Part shown: piece after piece, positions 19,780-27,626 of the stretch
Position numbering within the stretch: the stretch's first letter is position 1
Layout: each line of letters starts with the position of its first letter
DNA from: Paracoccus sp. SCSIO 75233
Lineage (GTDB): Bacteria; Pseudomonadota; Alphaproteobacteria; Rhodobacterales; Rhodobacteraceae
NCBI RefSeq assembly: GCF_027912675.1
Contig: NZ_CP115757.1
Location: 1,798,001-1,862,000 of the forward strand
Direction: 5' to 3'
DNA length: 64,000 nt
Made by a program: the position numbers and the translations under genes
Notes under the pieces: model-generated
The model's database searches: none
Seen by the model: only the letters and a program-made list of their open reading frames with translations
What the model was told of the DNA's origin: nothing

Positions 19780-20234
19780 TCGTCTTCCCCCCGGACCAGT
19801 GTGAAAAATTCAACCCGCGTCCTGGCCGCCTCCGTCGCGGTTGCGGCACGGCGGGCATTTTCCTCAGCCCGCAAGGGTGCGAGGATCGCGGTCTCGACCT
19901 CATCGGCATCGTCCTGCAACATTGCATCGACGAGCGCGGCATTGCGGGCATGGGCCTTGTCGCGCCCCTGCACATATCCATGCCCGACCGTGCCGCTGCC
20001 GCTCAGCCGGACCGAGGCGCGGGTGACGGTCATCTCGCCCAGATTGAACGCAGCCCCCGTTCCCCCTGCCCGGCCCCGCACCATCACGGTCCCGATTTCC
20101 GGCGCGCGCAGATAATCATGCGCGGGCGGCTCTGTGATCAATTCGGCCAATCTCTTCGCCGGTGCGCGCGCGAGCAGTCCGAGCGCGGCTTTTCGAAATT
20201 CATCTGAAGATTCAGGTGACATTGTTCCTGCCAT
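19776..20234 (-). CDS. phnG: C-P lyase core complex subunit PhnG
   Basis: This first gene of the leftward phnGHIJKLNM operon encodes a 152-residue subunit with the PhnG blocks VRGRAGGTGAAFNLGEMTVTRASVRL and GHGYVQGRDKAHARNAALVDAML. Two starts are possible, the ATG at 20234 (MAGTMSPESS) or the ATG at 20222, which has AGGA just upstream. A TATAGT box ends only two bases before the longer start, so if that box is a -10 element the shorter start is correct. Confidence 0.92.
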   Translation of the reverse strand: MAGTMSPESSDEFRKAALGLLARAPAKRLAELITEPPAHDYLRAPEIGTVMVRGRAGGTGAAFNLGEMTVTRASVRLSGSGTVGHGYVQGRDKAHARNAALVDAMLQDDADEVETAILAPLRAEENARRAATATEAARTRVEFFTLVRGEDE

Positions 20235-20236
20235 CC

Positions 20237-20255
20237 ACTATACAACTAGACATGT
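20237..20255 (-). promoter_or_regulatory. Candidate phnG promoter/operator in the phnG-phnF divergent region
   Basis: On the minus strand, TGTCTAG and TGTATAG form a direct repeat spaced eight bases apart, and the second includes a TATAGT -10-like box next to the phnG start. No good -35 box is found at the right distance. Because the GntR-type phnF is divergent, this is the likeliest PhnF operator, but the assignment rests on position only. Confidence 0.3.
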
Positions 20256-20311
20256 GGTAACCCGAAACGGTGCCCCGAACAATCCGTTGAACCGTGAAAT
20301 TTTGGTGACAG

Positions 20312-21016
20312 ATGAGTCTATGGCAGAGCATTGCAGATACGCTGCGCGCCGAGATCGCGCGTGGCATGTGGCGTCCCGGCACAAGGCTGCCCCCCGAGGC
20401 AGAGCTTGCGGCCCGTTTTGGCGTGAATCGCCACACGTTGCGCCACGCAACGAAGGTGCTGGCTGACGAGGGCCTGTTGTATTCGCGCCGGGGTGCCGGG
20501 GTCTTCGTCTCCGCCGCACCTGTCGAGTACAAGCTGGGCGAGAAAGCGCAGTTTCACCGCAATATCGAGCTGGCGGGGCGTGTGCCGAACCGGCGGATCG
20601 ATTCGGTCGTCACCCGAAGCTGTGACACAGCCGAGGCACAGGGGTTGCAGATCGCCGCAGGCGCGCCGGTGCATGTGGCGGAAGGCGTGGCCAGCGTAGA
20701 TCATCGCCCGGTCGCGATCTTCCGCGCGGTTTTCCCCGCCGATATGCTGCCCGATCTGCCGAAAGTGCTGTCCGGCGAGGGCTCCATCACCCGTGCCCTC
20801 GCCCAGAGCGGGGTGCCCGAATACAAACGCGCCACGACCCGGCTGAAGGCGACGATTGCGGACGAGGCGCAGGCGGCACGGCTTCAGATCGATCCCGGCG
20901 GGCCGCTGCTGCGCACCGAGGCCGTCAATATCGCGAAAGGCCGCCCGGTCGAGCGCAGCATCGTCTGGTGGGCGAGCGAGCGGGTGACGATGGTGCTCGA
21001 CAATCAGGATTCGTAA
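20312..21016 (+). CDS. phnF: GntR family phosphonate-locus regulator
   Basis: The 234-residue repressor of the HutC subfamily has an N-terminal winged helix (SLWQSIADTLRAEIARGMWRPGTRLPPEAELAARFGVNRHTLRHATKVL) and a C-terminal UTRA effector domain (PVHVAEGVASVDHRPVAIFRAVFPAD). It sits between the two leftward phn blocks and is divergent from phnG, the usual place for PhnF. Its 3' end overlaps the convergent hexapeptide transferase gene by 13 bases. Confidence 0.92.
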   Translation: MSLWQSIADTLRAEIARGMWRPGTRLPPEAELAARFGVNRHTLRHATKVLADEGLLYSRRGAGVFVSAAPVEYKLGEKAQFHRNIELAGRVPNRRIDSVVTRSCDTAEAQGLQIAAGAPVHVAEGVASVDHRPVAIFRAVFPADMLPDLPKVLSGEGSITRALAQSGVPEYKRATTRLKATIADEAQAARLQIDPGGPLLRTEAVNIAKGRPVERSIVWWASERVTMVLDNQDS

Positions 21017-21621
21017 CGGTCGAGGAACTCCGCCACGGGCAGGCTGCGGAAATCGGGCAGGGCCTGCCGCAGCCGCTGATGATCCCAGTCCCACCAACCA
21101 AGCCGCATCAGCCGTTCGCCAATGTCTTCGGTAAAGCGGCGGCGCAGCGGTTTCGCCGGGCAACCGGCGACGATCATCCAGTCCGGCACATCATGCGTGA
21201 CCACGGCCCCTGCCGCGACGATGGCACCGTGGCCGATGCGCAGTTCCGGCTTGATGATGGCACCGTGGCCGATCCAGGTGTCATTCCCGATAGATGTCCG
21301 CCGCGCGGCGCGGGCGGCAAAGAAATCCGCATCCGCCTCGGCATCGTCCCAGTAATATTCGGAACGATAGATGAAATGATGCAGGCTGGCGGTGTGCATC
21401 GGGTGATCCGTCGGCCCGATCCGGGTCAGCGCGGCGATATTGGCGAATTTGCCGACCGTGGTATTGGCAATATCCGCCAGCCGGTCGCAATAGCTGTAAT
21501 CGCCAAATTCGCTGTTCATGATCCGCGCGCCATCACCAACCTCGCAATAGCGGCCAAAGCTGGAAGCTTTCACCTGCGCGCTTTCGGGGATGAAGGGCGT
21601 ATCTGCGGAGAGTTTCGGCAT
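21004..21621 (-). CDS. Phosphonate-locus hexapeptide-repeat acetyltransferase
   Basis: The 205-residue protein is a left-handed beta-helix transferase of the xenobiotic/chloramphenicol acetyltransferase type. Hexapeptide repeats run from VKASSFGRYCEVGDGARIMNSEFGDYSYC through TSIGNDTWIGHGAIIKPELRIGHGAIVAAGAVVTHDVP and end in VAGCPAKPLRRRF. This subfamily recurs in C-P lyase loci and probably acylates an aminophosphonate or a pathway product, though the substrate is not known here. It is the last gene of the phnC-led block and its start overlaps the SDR stop (TGATG). Confidence 0.88.
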   Translation of the reverse strand: MPKLSADTPFIPESAQVKASSFGRYCEVGDGARIMNSEFGDYSYCDRLADIANTTVGKFANIAALTRIGPTDHPMHTASLHHFIYRSEYYWDDAEADADFFAARAARRTSIGNDTWIGHGAIIKPELRIGHGAIVAAGAVVTHDVPDWMIVAGCPAKPLRRRFTEDIGERLMRLGWWDWDHQRLRQALPDFRSLPVAEFLDRYES

Positions 21622-22271
21622 CAGAACTCCCGTTCGCTGCCATCATAGCGGAAGAACCGCCCGGTATCGGTGATGGTCATATCCGCCGCGAGGTCGAGGA
21701 TGCCGTCCGCCACCTCCTCCGCCGAAAGATCGGCACCGTCGCCGCCCATATCGGTCTGCACCCAGCCCGGATCGACCAGCGCGACGGCGATGCCTTCGCC
21801 CTCAAGCCGCGTGGCGAGCCCCTGCATCACCTTGTTCAGCGCCGCCTTGGAGGCGCGATAGGCGATGCGGTCGGCCTTGCGATACCCCATCCACGCCATC
21901 TGGCTGGAGATGGAAATCACACGCCCGTTGCCTGCCTGCCGCAGATTTGGCAGGAACGCCTGCGCGACCGCCAGCGGGGCGAGCGTGTTGACCCGAAGCG
22001 TCTCGGCAAACCCGTCGAAATCCATATCCAGCGGGTCCTGCCGCTCCGGCCCGATAATGCCGGCATTGTTGATCAGAACATCGACCGGCCCGGTTTCGGC
22101 GGCAGCGGCGCGCAGCGCGTCACGGTCGGTCACATCCAGACAATGAACCGCCGCGCCTTCCGGCCCCTCGCCGCTGCGCAGTGTCACCGTCACCTGCCAG
22201 CCCCGTGACAGCGCCCGCGTGGCAAGCATCTGACCGATGCCACGACCGGCCCCCGTCACCAGAACATGCAT
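21621..22271 (-). CDS. Short-chain dehydrogenase/reductase in the phn locus
   Basis: This 216-residue SDR has TGAGRGIGQ (residues 6-14) for NAD(P) binding, NNAGIIG, the catalytic serine in SISSQMAW and YRASK as the active-site Tyr-x-x-x-Lys. It is translationally coupled to the transferase gene and lies four bases after the phnE gene. A role in processing a phosphonate or its released carbon fragment is likely from context only; generic oxidoreductases also occur in such operons. Confidence 0.88.
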   Translation of the reverse strand: MHVLVTGAGRGIGQMLATRALSRGWQVTVTLRSGEGPEGAAVHCLDVTDRDALRAAAAETGPVDVLINNAGIIGPERQDPLDMDFDGFAETLRVNTLAPLAVAQAFLPNLRQAGNGRVISISSQMAWMGYRKADRIAYRASKAALNKVMQGLATRLEGEGIAVALVDPGWVQTDMGGDGADLSAEEVADGILDLAADMTITDTGRFFRYDGSEREF

Positions 22272-22275
22272 CTCA

Positions 22276-23595
22276 TCAACCCTTGATCAGCCTTCCGCGG
22301 ACCTTACCGGAAACCCAATCCATCGCAATGACCAGCAGCACCACGAGCACGATGTAATAGGTCACATGCTCCCAATCTTTCTGGGTCTGGATCGCCTGCA
22401 CCAGCAGCAGCCCGATTCCGCCGCCTGTGATCGCGCCGATGATGGTGGCGCTGCGGGTGTTGGATTCGAAGTAATAGAGAAGCTGCGACAGGATCACCGG
22501 CGCGATTTGCGGGAGCACGCCCCAGCGGATCCGAGGCGCCGCCGCGGCCCCGGTGGAGCGCAGCCCCTCGACCGGCTTGTCGTCGATATTCTCCAGCGCC
22601 TCGGAGAAGAGCTTGCCGAAGGTCCCGGTTTCGGTCAGCAGAATGGCAAGCGTGCCGGTCAGCGGGCCGGGACCGTAGGCGCGCGACAGCACGATGGTCC
22701 AGATCAGCGCATCCACGCCGCGCACGAAGTCGAAGACCCGCCGGAACACCTGCCTGACCAGCCGCGACGGCGCGAAATTCGACGCCGCCATGAAGGCCAG
22801 CGGCAAAGAGATCAGACCGGCCCCGAACGTCCCCAGAAACGCCATGAGCAGGGTTTCAAACATCGCCCAGGCGACATCGCCGTGATGCCAGACGCTGTTA
22901 TTCCAGAAATCCTGCGCCATACCGCCGATATTGGAGCGCGTCGGATCCAGCCGCTCGCCACCGAAGGCGAGGCCGATCAGTTGCGGGAAGGATTTTCCGT
23001 AATACGGGCTGGACAGATCGAAGAAGAACAACTCCCACCCTGCCGAACGCCGGAAGATTTCTGTCCGGGAGCGGGTGACGGTCAGACGCCCGCCCGCTGG
23101 CAGATTTGCCATGAAGCGTTTGTCGGACAGGCTGACCCAGTCGGGCGGGTCGGTGATGTCTGTGGTGATGCCGTCGGCAGTCGGGCTGATGTTGAACACC
23201 TCGCCGTTCGCCTCCAGCGTCACCTCGCCACTGGCGGCGATCAGGACCGAGTTGCCGCGACGCAGGCTGATCTCCGCCCCGCCATCGGCCAGCGGCGTGA
23301 CCCATTCAGGCTCCTGCCCCGGCGCATAGGTCGCGTTGCGCATCCCCTCAATCGCGGTGACGATTTCGCCATCCCCACGGCGGTTCTCGCGTGTCACATG
23401 GGTCTTGTAGGACCAGAAATCCTGAAGCAGCGTCGCGCCGTTTTCCCATCTCGCCCGGCTGGCAAGCCCGGCCAGATCAAAGGCAACCGCGACATAGATC
23501 AGATAGGCCAGCACCACAGCAGGTACAGCGAGCGAGAACACCCGGCGGCGGCCGAAACCGCGATGCACCTCTGCGCTGATATCAGTCACAGCCAT
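22276..23595 (-). CDS. phnE: Phosphonate ABC transporter permease PhnE (large form)
   Basis: This 439-residue inner-membrane permease has one N-terminal membrane segment (VFSLAVPAVVLAYLIYVAVAF), then an unusually long soluble stretch of about 170 residues rich in beta-prone sequence. The PhnE permease domain follows, with AMFETLLMAFLGTFGAGLISLPLAFMAA, the EAA-like loop EALENIDDKPVEGLRSTGA and further membrane spans. It pairs with the smaller PhnE upstream, with which it overlaps by one base. The soluble insertion is probably periplasmic. Confidence 0.9.
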   Translation of the reverse strand: MAVTDISAEVHRGFGRRRVFSLAVPAVVLAYLIYVAVAFDLAGLASRARWENGATLLQDFWSYKTHVTRENRRGDGEIVTAIEGMRNATYAPGQEPEWVTPLADGGAEISLRRGNSVLIAASGEVTLEANGEVFNISPTADGITTDITDPPDWVSLSDKRFMANLPAGGRLTVTRSRTEIFRRSAGWELFFFDLSSPYYGKSFPQLIGLAFGGERLDPTRSNIGGMAQDFWNNSVWHHGDVAWAMFETLLMAFLGTFGAGLISLPLAFMAASNFAPSRLVRQVFRRVFDFVRGVDALIWTIVLSRAYGPGPLTGTLAILLTETGTFGKLFSEALENIDDKPVEGLRSTGAAAAPRIRWGVLPQIAPVILSQLLYYFESNTRSATIIGAITGGGIGLLLVQAIQTQKDWEHVTYYIVLVVLLVIAMDWVSGKVRGRLIKG

Positions 23596-24452
23596 CAGAT
23601 GCGCCCCTCTGCCTTGCCACGGACCAGCCGTTCACGCGCGAAGCTGGACAGCTGGTCGAAAAACACAATGGTCAGGAACAGCAGGATGAAGATCGCGGCG
23701 GCAGCGTCATACTGCCCCTGCCCCCAGCTGATCGCATTGCGCAGCGCGTAGCCGATACCGCCCGCGCCGACAAAGCCCAGAATAGCGCTGGCACGGATAT
23801 TGATTTCGAACCGCAGCATGGCGTAGCTGATCCAGTTCGGCCCGACCTGCGGCAGGACGCCGAACCACATCCGCTGCACCCAGCTTGCACCGACCGATTC
23901 CAGCCCTTCGACCGGCTTCGGGCTGGCGTTCTCCGCCACCTCCGAAAATAGCTTGCCAAGCGCGCCGACGGCATGAAACGCAATCGCCAGTGTCGCAGGC
24001 ACCGGCCCGCCGCCGAGGACAAAGATGAACACAAGTGCGATGACCAGTTCCGGGATCGCGCGAGCAATGTCCAGCATCCGGCGGAACAGCGGCACAAGGC
24101 GCGGCCACGGCGCCAGCCCCGGCGTCGACAAAAGCGCCATGATCCCGCCGCCGATCACCCCGATCAGGGTCGCCACGGCAGCGATATTGATCGTCTCGAT
24201 CAGGGCCGGAATATTCTCCAGCATCAGGCCCGGCAGATTGCCCGCCTTCTCGACCGCCTCCGACACCAGTTCAGCCGGGAAATCGAAGAATTTCGGCAAG
24301 CCGTCCCAGAACCCGCCCGCGTTCCGCTCATTCGCGAGACGGAAGCCGGAGATCATCAGAAGCGCGAAAATCGCCCAGAGCAAGCCGCTATAAAGCCGCT
24401 TGCGGCTCGCGGCGGCGCGATATTCTTCGGAAATCTGCGCGATATCGGTCAT
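23595..24452 (-). CDS. phnE: Phosphonate ABC transporter permease PhnE
   Basis: The 285-residue permease has the typical PhnE architecture: an N-terminal cytoplasmic helix and span, then about five more spans. The coupling loop EVAENASPKPVEGLESVGASWVQRMWFGVLPQV contacts the ATPase, and ILGFVGAGGIGYAL is the conserved C-terminal block. It follows phnD after a hairpin that should lower its expression relative to the binding protein. It overlaps the larger permease gene by one base. Confidence 0.93.
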   Translation of the reverse strand: MTDIAQISEEYRAAASRKRLYSGLLWAIFALLMISGFRLANERNAGGFWDGLPKFFDFPAELVSEAVEKAGNLPGLMLENIPALIETINIAAVATLIGVIGGGIMALLSTPGLAPWPRLVPLFRRMLDIARAIPELVIALVFIFVLGGGPVPATLAIAFHAVGALGKLFSEVAENASPKPVEGLESVGASWVQRMWFGVLPQVGPNWISYAMLRFEINIRASAILGFVGAGGIGYALRNAISWGQGQYDAAAAIFILLFLTIVFFDQLSSFARERLVRGKAEGRI

Positions 24453-24465
24453 GGAATATCCAAAA

Positions 24466-24499
24466 GAAAAACGGCGCGGAAGCAGAATGCCCCGCGCCG
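24466..24499 (-). terminator. Attenuating terminator between phnD and phnE
   Basis: CGGCGCGG (24472-24479) and CCGCGCCG (24492-24499) form a perfect 8-bp stem. On the minus strand it is followed by TTTTTCTTTT. Its place, 12 bases after the phnD stop, suits partial termination that leaves more binding protein than permease. Confidence 0.7.
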
Positions 24500-24511
24500 C
24501 AATGTTAAGGC

Positions 24512-25420
24512 TTAGCTGCCCGAGGCGTCCTGCGCCTGACGGACCTCGATGATGGTCTGGTAAGCGTCGTGATCGACCGGGGTGAAGCCAGCGGTCTCAC
24601 CCGAGGCGACGCCATAGGCGCATTCCTGATCTTTCTCGATCAGGCCCTCGACCAGAGCGGTCATCTTGTCCTTGACGTCCTGCGGCAGCGCCTTGCGCAG
24701 CACGACCGGACCTTCCGGGATCGGCTTGGAGCGCCAGATCTCGACCAGATCGTTCATGTCGACGATACCAGCATCAACCGCCTTGCGCAGCGCGCCGGAG
24801 TTGTAGCCGTCTTCCCAATCGCCCTGACCGTCAGCCCAGGTCACGCCGCCGTCGATGTCGCCGTTATTGACCGCAACGATGGTCTGCTCGTGACCGCCGG
24901 TGAACTTGACGTCAGCGAAGTACTCGCCCGGCTCGACCGAGTAGCCCGATTTCGGCATTTCGACCGACGGGATCAGGTAGCCGGAGGTGGAGTTCGGATC
25001 GCCGAAGCCCAGAACCTTGTCCTTCATGTCGTCCATCGAGGTGATACCGCTGTCAGCGCGGGCAAAACCGATGGAGAAATAGGTGGAGCTGCCGTCGAGA
25101 TTGGTCTTGACCAGAACCGGCTCAACCGCCTCGGGGTCGGTCAGATAGGCCTTCGCGTAGCCGGAAGCACCCAGCCATGCCATGTCCAGCGAACCGCCCA
25201 GCAGACCCTGGATCACGCCGTCATAGTCAGCCGGGGTGAACAGCTTGACCGGAACGCCCAGCTCTTCCTCGGCATAGGCGCGCAGGCATTCGTTGCTGGT
25301 CATCCGGTCCTGGGCGTTCTCGCCGCCCAGAACGCCGATGTTGAACTCAGCGATCTCTTGCGCGGCAGCCGGCAGAGCCAGAGCAGCAGCGATCAGCGAA
25401 GTGGTCAGGAAGAGTTTCAT
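24512..25420 (-). CDS. phnD: Phosphonate ABC transporter substrate-binding protein
   Basis: The 302-residue periplasmic binding protein has a classical signal peptide (MKLFLTTSLIAAALALPAAAQE). The mature part shows the PhnD/TauA fold segments FNIGVLGGENAQDRMTSNECLRAY, LGGSLDMAWLGASGYAKAY, VLGFGDPNSTSGYLIPS and VNNGDIDGGVTWADG. It captures 2-aminoethylphosphonate or related compounds for PhnCE. The preceding AGGAGAAAACC gives a strong ribosome-binding site. Confidence 0.94.
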   Translation of the reverse strand: MKLFLTTSLIAAALALPAAAQEIAEFNIGVLGGENAQDRMTSNECLRAYAEEELGVPVKLFTPADYDGVIQGLLGGSLDMAWLGASGYAKAYLTDPEAVEPVLVKTNLDGSSTYFSIGFARADSGITSMDDMKDKVLGFGDPNSTSGYLIPSVEMPKSGYSVEPGEYFADVKFTGGHEQTIVAVNNGDIDGGVTWADGQGDWEDGYNSGALRKAVDAGIVDMNDLVEIWRSKPIPEGPVVLRKALPQDVKDKMTALVEGLIEKDQECAYGVASGETAGFTPVDHDAYQTIIEVRQAQDASGS

Positions 25421-25441
25421 GGTTTTCTCCTGTTAAGAAAA

Positions 25442-26266
25442 TCAGTCCGTCAGCATCTGTTGGGCAAATTCGCGGTCGCCTTCGGCGGGGCCGTCGATTG
25501 CCGTCGAGGTTGCAGCTTCGGAAAAATCGGCGCCCGCGCCATAAATGTCGCGCGCAACGCCGGTCGTCAGTTGCTCCGGCGAGCCGTCAAAGACGATCCG
25601 CCCCTTGCGCATCCCGATCACCCGGTCGCAATAGCGCCGCGCCGTGTCGAGCGTGTGCAGGTTTGCGATGACCGTGCGGCCATCCTGTTCGTGGATCTGG
25701 CGCAGACTGTCCATCACCACCTGTGCATTCATCGGATCAAGGCTGGCAATCGGCTCATCGGCAAGGATGATCTTCGGATCCTGCATCAGCGCCCGCGCGA
25801 TCGCGACACGCTGCTGCTGCCCGCCCGACAGCGCCTCCGCCCGTTTCGGGGCCTGCTCGGCAATGCCCAGCCGGTCGAGGATCGCTATGGCGCGGTCGAT
25901 ATCTTCCCGCGACCAGATATTGAACAGCGTCGACAAGGTGCCGCGCTTGTTCAAGAGCCCGTGCAGCACGTTGGAGACGACATCCAGACGCCCGACAAGG
26001 TTGAACTGCTGAAAGATCATCGCGCAATCGGCCTGCCAGGCGCGCTTGTCCCCGCCTTTCAGCGACAGGACATCCTTGCCGTCGACAAGAAGCTGTCCCT
26101 CGCTTGCATCGGTCAGGCGGTTGATCATGCGCAGCAGGGTCGATTTCCCGGCGCCCGAGCTGCCGATGACGCCGATCATCATGGAACGGTCAATCGTGAA
26201 GCTCGCACTGTCCACGGCACGGGTGTTGCCGAAGATACGCGTTACATTGGATGCTTCGATCTGCAT
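25442..26266 (-). CDS. phnC: Phosphonate ABC transporter ATP-binding protein
   Basis: This 274-residue ATPase energises phosphonate import. It contains Walker [18 protein letters not shown], the Q-loop region [22 protein letters not shown], signature [15 protein letters not shown] and Walker [12 protein letters not shown]. The ATG at 26266 gives the normal N-terminus [18 protein letters not shown]; the frame extends 19 codons upstream into the IS end and is not native. An insertion sequence lies 43 bp upstream, so the native promoter may have been displaced. Confidence 0.94.
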   Translation of the reverse strand: MQIEASNVTRIFGNTRAVDSASFTIDRSMMIGVIGSSGAGKSTLLRMINRLTDASEGQLLVDGKDVLSLKGGDKRAWQADCAMIFQQFNLVGRLDVVSNVLHGLLNKRGTLSTLFNIWSREDIDRAIAILDRLGIAEQAPKRAEALSGGQQQRVAIARALMQDPKIILADEPIASLDPMNAQVVMDSLRQIHEQDGRTVIANLHTLDTARRYCDRVIGMRKGRIVFDGSPEQLTTGVARDIYGAGADFSEAATSTAIDGPAEGDREFAQQMLTD

Positions 26267-26370
26267 ATATGCGGTCTGCTTATTTCTGCCTTTTTCAAGG
26301 CCGGGACTAGGTCGTGTTGACAAAAGGGATTCACATCAGGCTTTGAGCATGATTCAAGCTGGCATCTGCG

Positions 26371-26802
26371 ATGGAGACCAGCTTGGCACGAGACCTTATG
26401 TCGGACGAGGAATGGACGTTCTTTGAGCGCTTCATCCTCGCCGTCCGCGCCCCGAACGGGCGTAAACCCACCAACCACCGCCTCGTTCTTGATGGGATTT
26501 TCTGGATTGCCCGAACCGGGGCGCCTTGGCGCGATCTTCCCGGGGAGTTCGGCAAGTGGTCGAGCGTCTATCGGCAATTCCGGCGCTGGACGTTGGCCGG
26601 GCTCTGGGAGGACATCATGGAGGCACTGAACCAGAGCGGAGCTGTGCCAAGCGCCCTGCAGATGATCGACAGCACCGTAATCCGCGCCCACCATCAGGCA
26701 GCGGGCGCTAAAGGGGGACTCCACGACAGGGTTTCGGCCGTTCTCGAGGTGGCTTTACGACCAAGATCCACCTCCTCGTCAATGCACACGGGCTTCCCAT
26801 GA
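26371..26802 (+). CDS. IS427-group transposase, first frame (OrfA), copy 1
   Basis: The 143-residue frame encodes the N-terminal part of the transposase, including a DUF4096-type domain (LMSDEEWTFFERFILAVRAPNGRKPTNHRLVLDGIFWIARTGAPWRDLP) and the first catalytic aspartate in QMIDSTVIRAHHQAAGAKGG. Family homology leaves this frame shortly after GAKGG and resumes in the -1 frame with GRSRGGFTTKIHLL. This implies ribosomal frameshifting, or less likely an inactivating indel. The run AAAGGGGG at 26710-26717 is a candidate slip site. Confidence 0.85.
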   Translation: METSLARDLMSDEEWTFFERFILAVRAPNGRKPTNHRLVLDGIFWIARTGAPWRDLPGEFGKWSSVYRQFRRWTLAGLWEDIMEALNQSGAVPSALQMIDSTVIRAHHQAAGAKGGLHDRVSAVLEVALRPRSTSSSMHTGFP

Positions 26803-27158
26803 GGACAGAGATCACGCCAGGCCAGACGTCGGACTATCTCGGCTTCGATCTGGTGATGGCGGATAATCTGCCCCGCCCGAGCGTGCTGCTCGCGGATCGC
26901 GGCTACGATGCAGACAAGATCAGAGACGGCATGGAAGCGCGCAACGTCCTGCCCGTGATCCCGATGCGAAAGTCCCGCAAGAAGCGGATTGGTGTCGATC
27001 GCTCGCTGTATCGCCTGCGTAATCTGGTCGAACGCTGCTTCAACAAGCTCAAGAACGCCAGGCGTGTCGCGACCCGCTACGACAAGACGGCGGAAAGCTT
27101 CCTCGGCTTCATTGACATCACGTCGATCCGTCTCTGGATCCGCCATTTGTCAACATGA
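26799..27158 (+). CDS. IS427-group transposase, second frame (OrfB), copy 1
   Basis: The 119-residue frame carries the remaining DDE residues: the second aspartate in LLADRGYDADKIRDG and the catalytic glutamate in RNLVERCFNKLKNARR. It overlaps OrfA by four bases (ATGA) and ends two bases before the element's right end. The active enzyme is expected to be an OrfA-OrfB fusion made by -1 frameshifting. Confidence 0.85.
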   Translation: MRTEITPGQTSDYLGFDLVMADNLPRPSVLLADRGYDADKIRDGMEARNVLPVIPMRKSRKKRIGVDRSLYRLRNLVERCFNKLKNARRVATRYDKTAESFLGFIDITSIRLWIRHLST

Positions 27159-27160
27159 CC

Positions 27161-27626
27161 TAGAAGCCCTGTGCAACGATTTGGCGTCGTTTTTGTAACA
27201 GTCAGGTGAAGACGCAGTCAGAGGCAGGCATTGCCCGACGGTCCATCAGGCCTGAAATCACTAATCTTGAATGAGGTTTCGCGGCGAAACCTGGCAGGGC
27301 AAATCAGGCTTCAGAGATGAACGAATTTACAAGCGGCAATCGGGGCTGGCATCGGAAACACGCTGAACAGCCACTGCGCCGCCGCGCCGCATCCGCGATG
27401 GAGCAATCTTTGAAACAGCTTTTCCCGATTACATGATTTCAATCGCTTGCTGCGAATAACACGCCGGAAACCCGGATTTCGGCACCGAACCCCACGCGGC
27501 GAAAGGTCTCACAGCATGGTCAATAATCGTTGAGCCCGGCACCGATTCGCATTTTTCGGTTGTTCTGCACAACAATCCGTATGATTCTTGTCAAAGTCCC
27601 AGCCAAACCATGTTGAGGCAGCCAAG
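27161..27626. other. 466-bp region between the IS and the RND operon, no gene seen
   Basis: No convincing coding frame is found. A hairpin with arms AGGTTTCG (27274-27281) and CGAAACCT (27285-27292) is the clearest structure. The region must contain the promoter of the efflux operon on its right. Its left part may be the original upstream region of phnC, now separated by the insertion sequence. Confidence 0.45.

Larger units (their letters stand above)
26310..27160 (+). mobile_element. IS5-family (IS427-group) insertion sequence, copy 1
   Basis: The element is 851 bp. Its 15-bp terminal inverted repeats are GGTCGTGTTGACAAA on the left and the complement GGTCATGTTGACAAA on the right, with one mismatch. 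CTA lies on the left and TAG on the right, consistent with duplication of a CTAG or TA target. Two overlapping frames encode the transposase, as is normal for this group. A second copy, apparently base-identical, lies at 41848-42698 in the same orientation. Confidence 0.92.

Noticed and set aside
27161..27240. Pho box upstream of phnC on the minus strand (CTGTTACAAAAAC region)
   Set aside because: Only one loose half-match to CTGTCAT was seen and it lies on the far side of the IS, so it cannot be supported as a current phnC control site.
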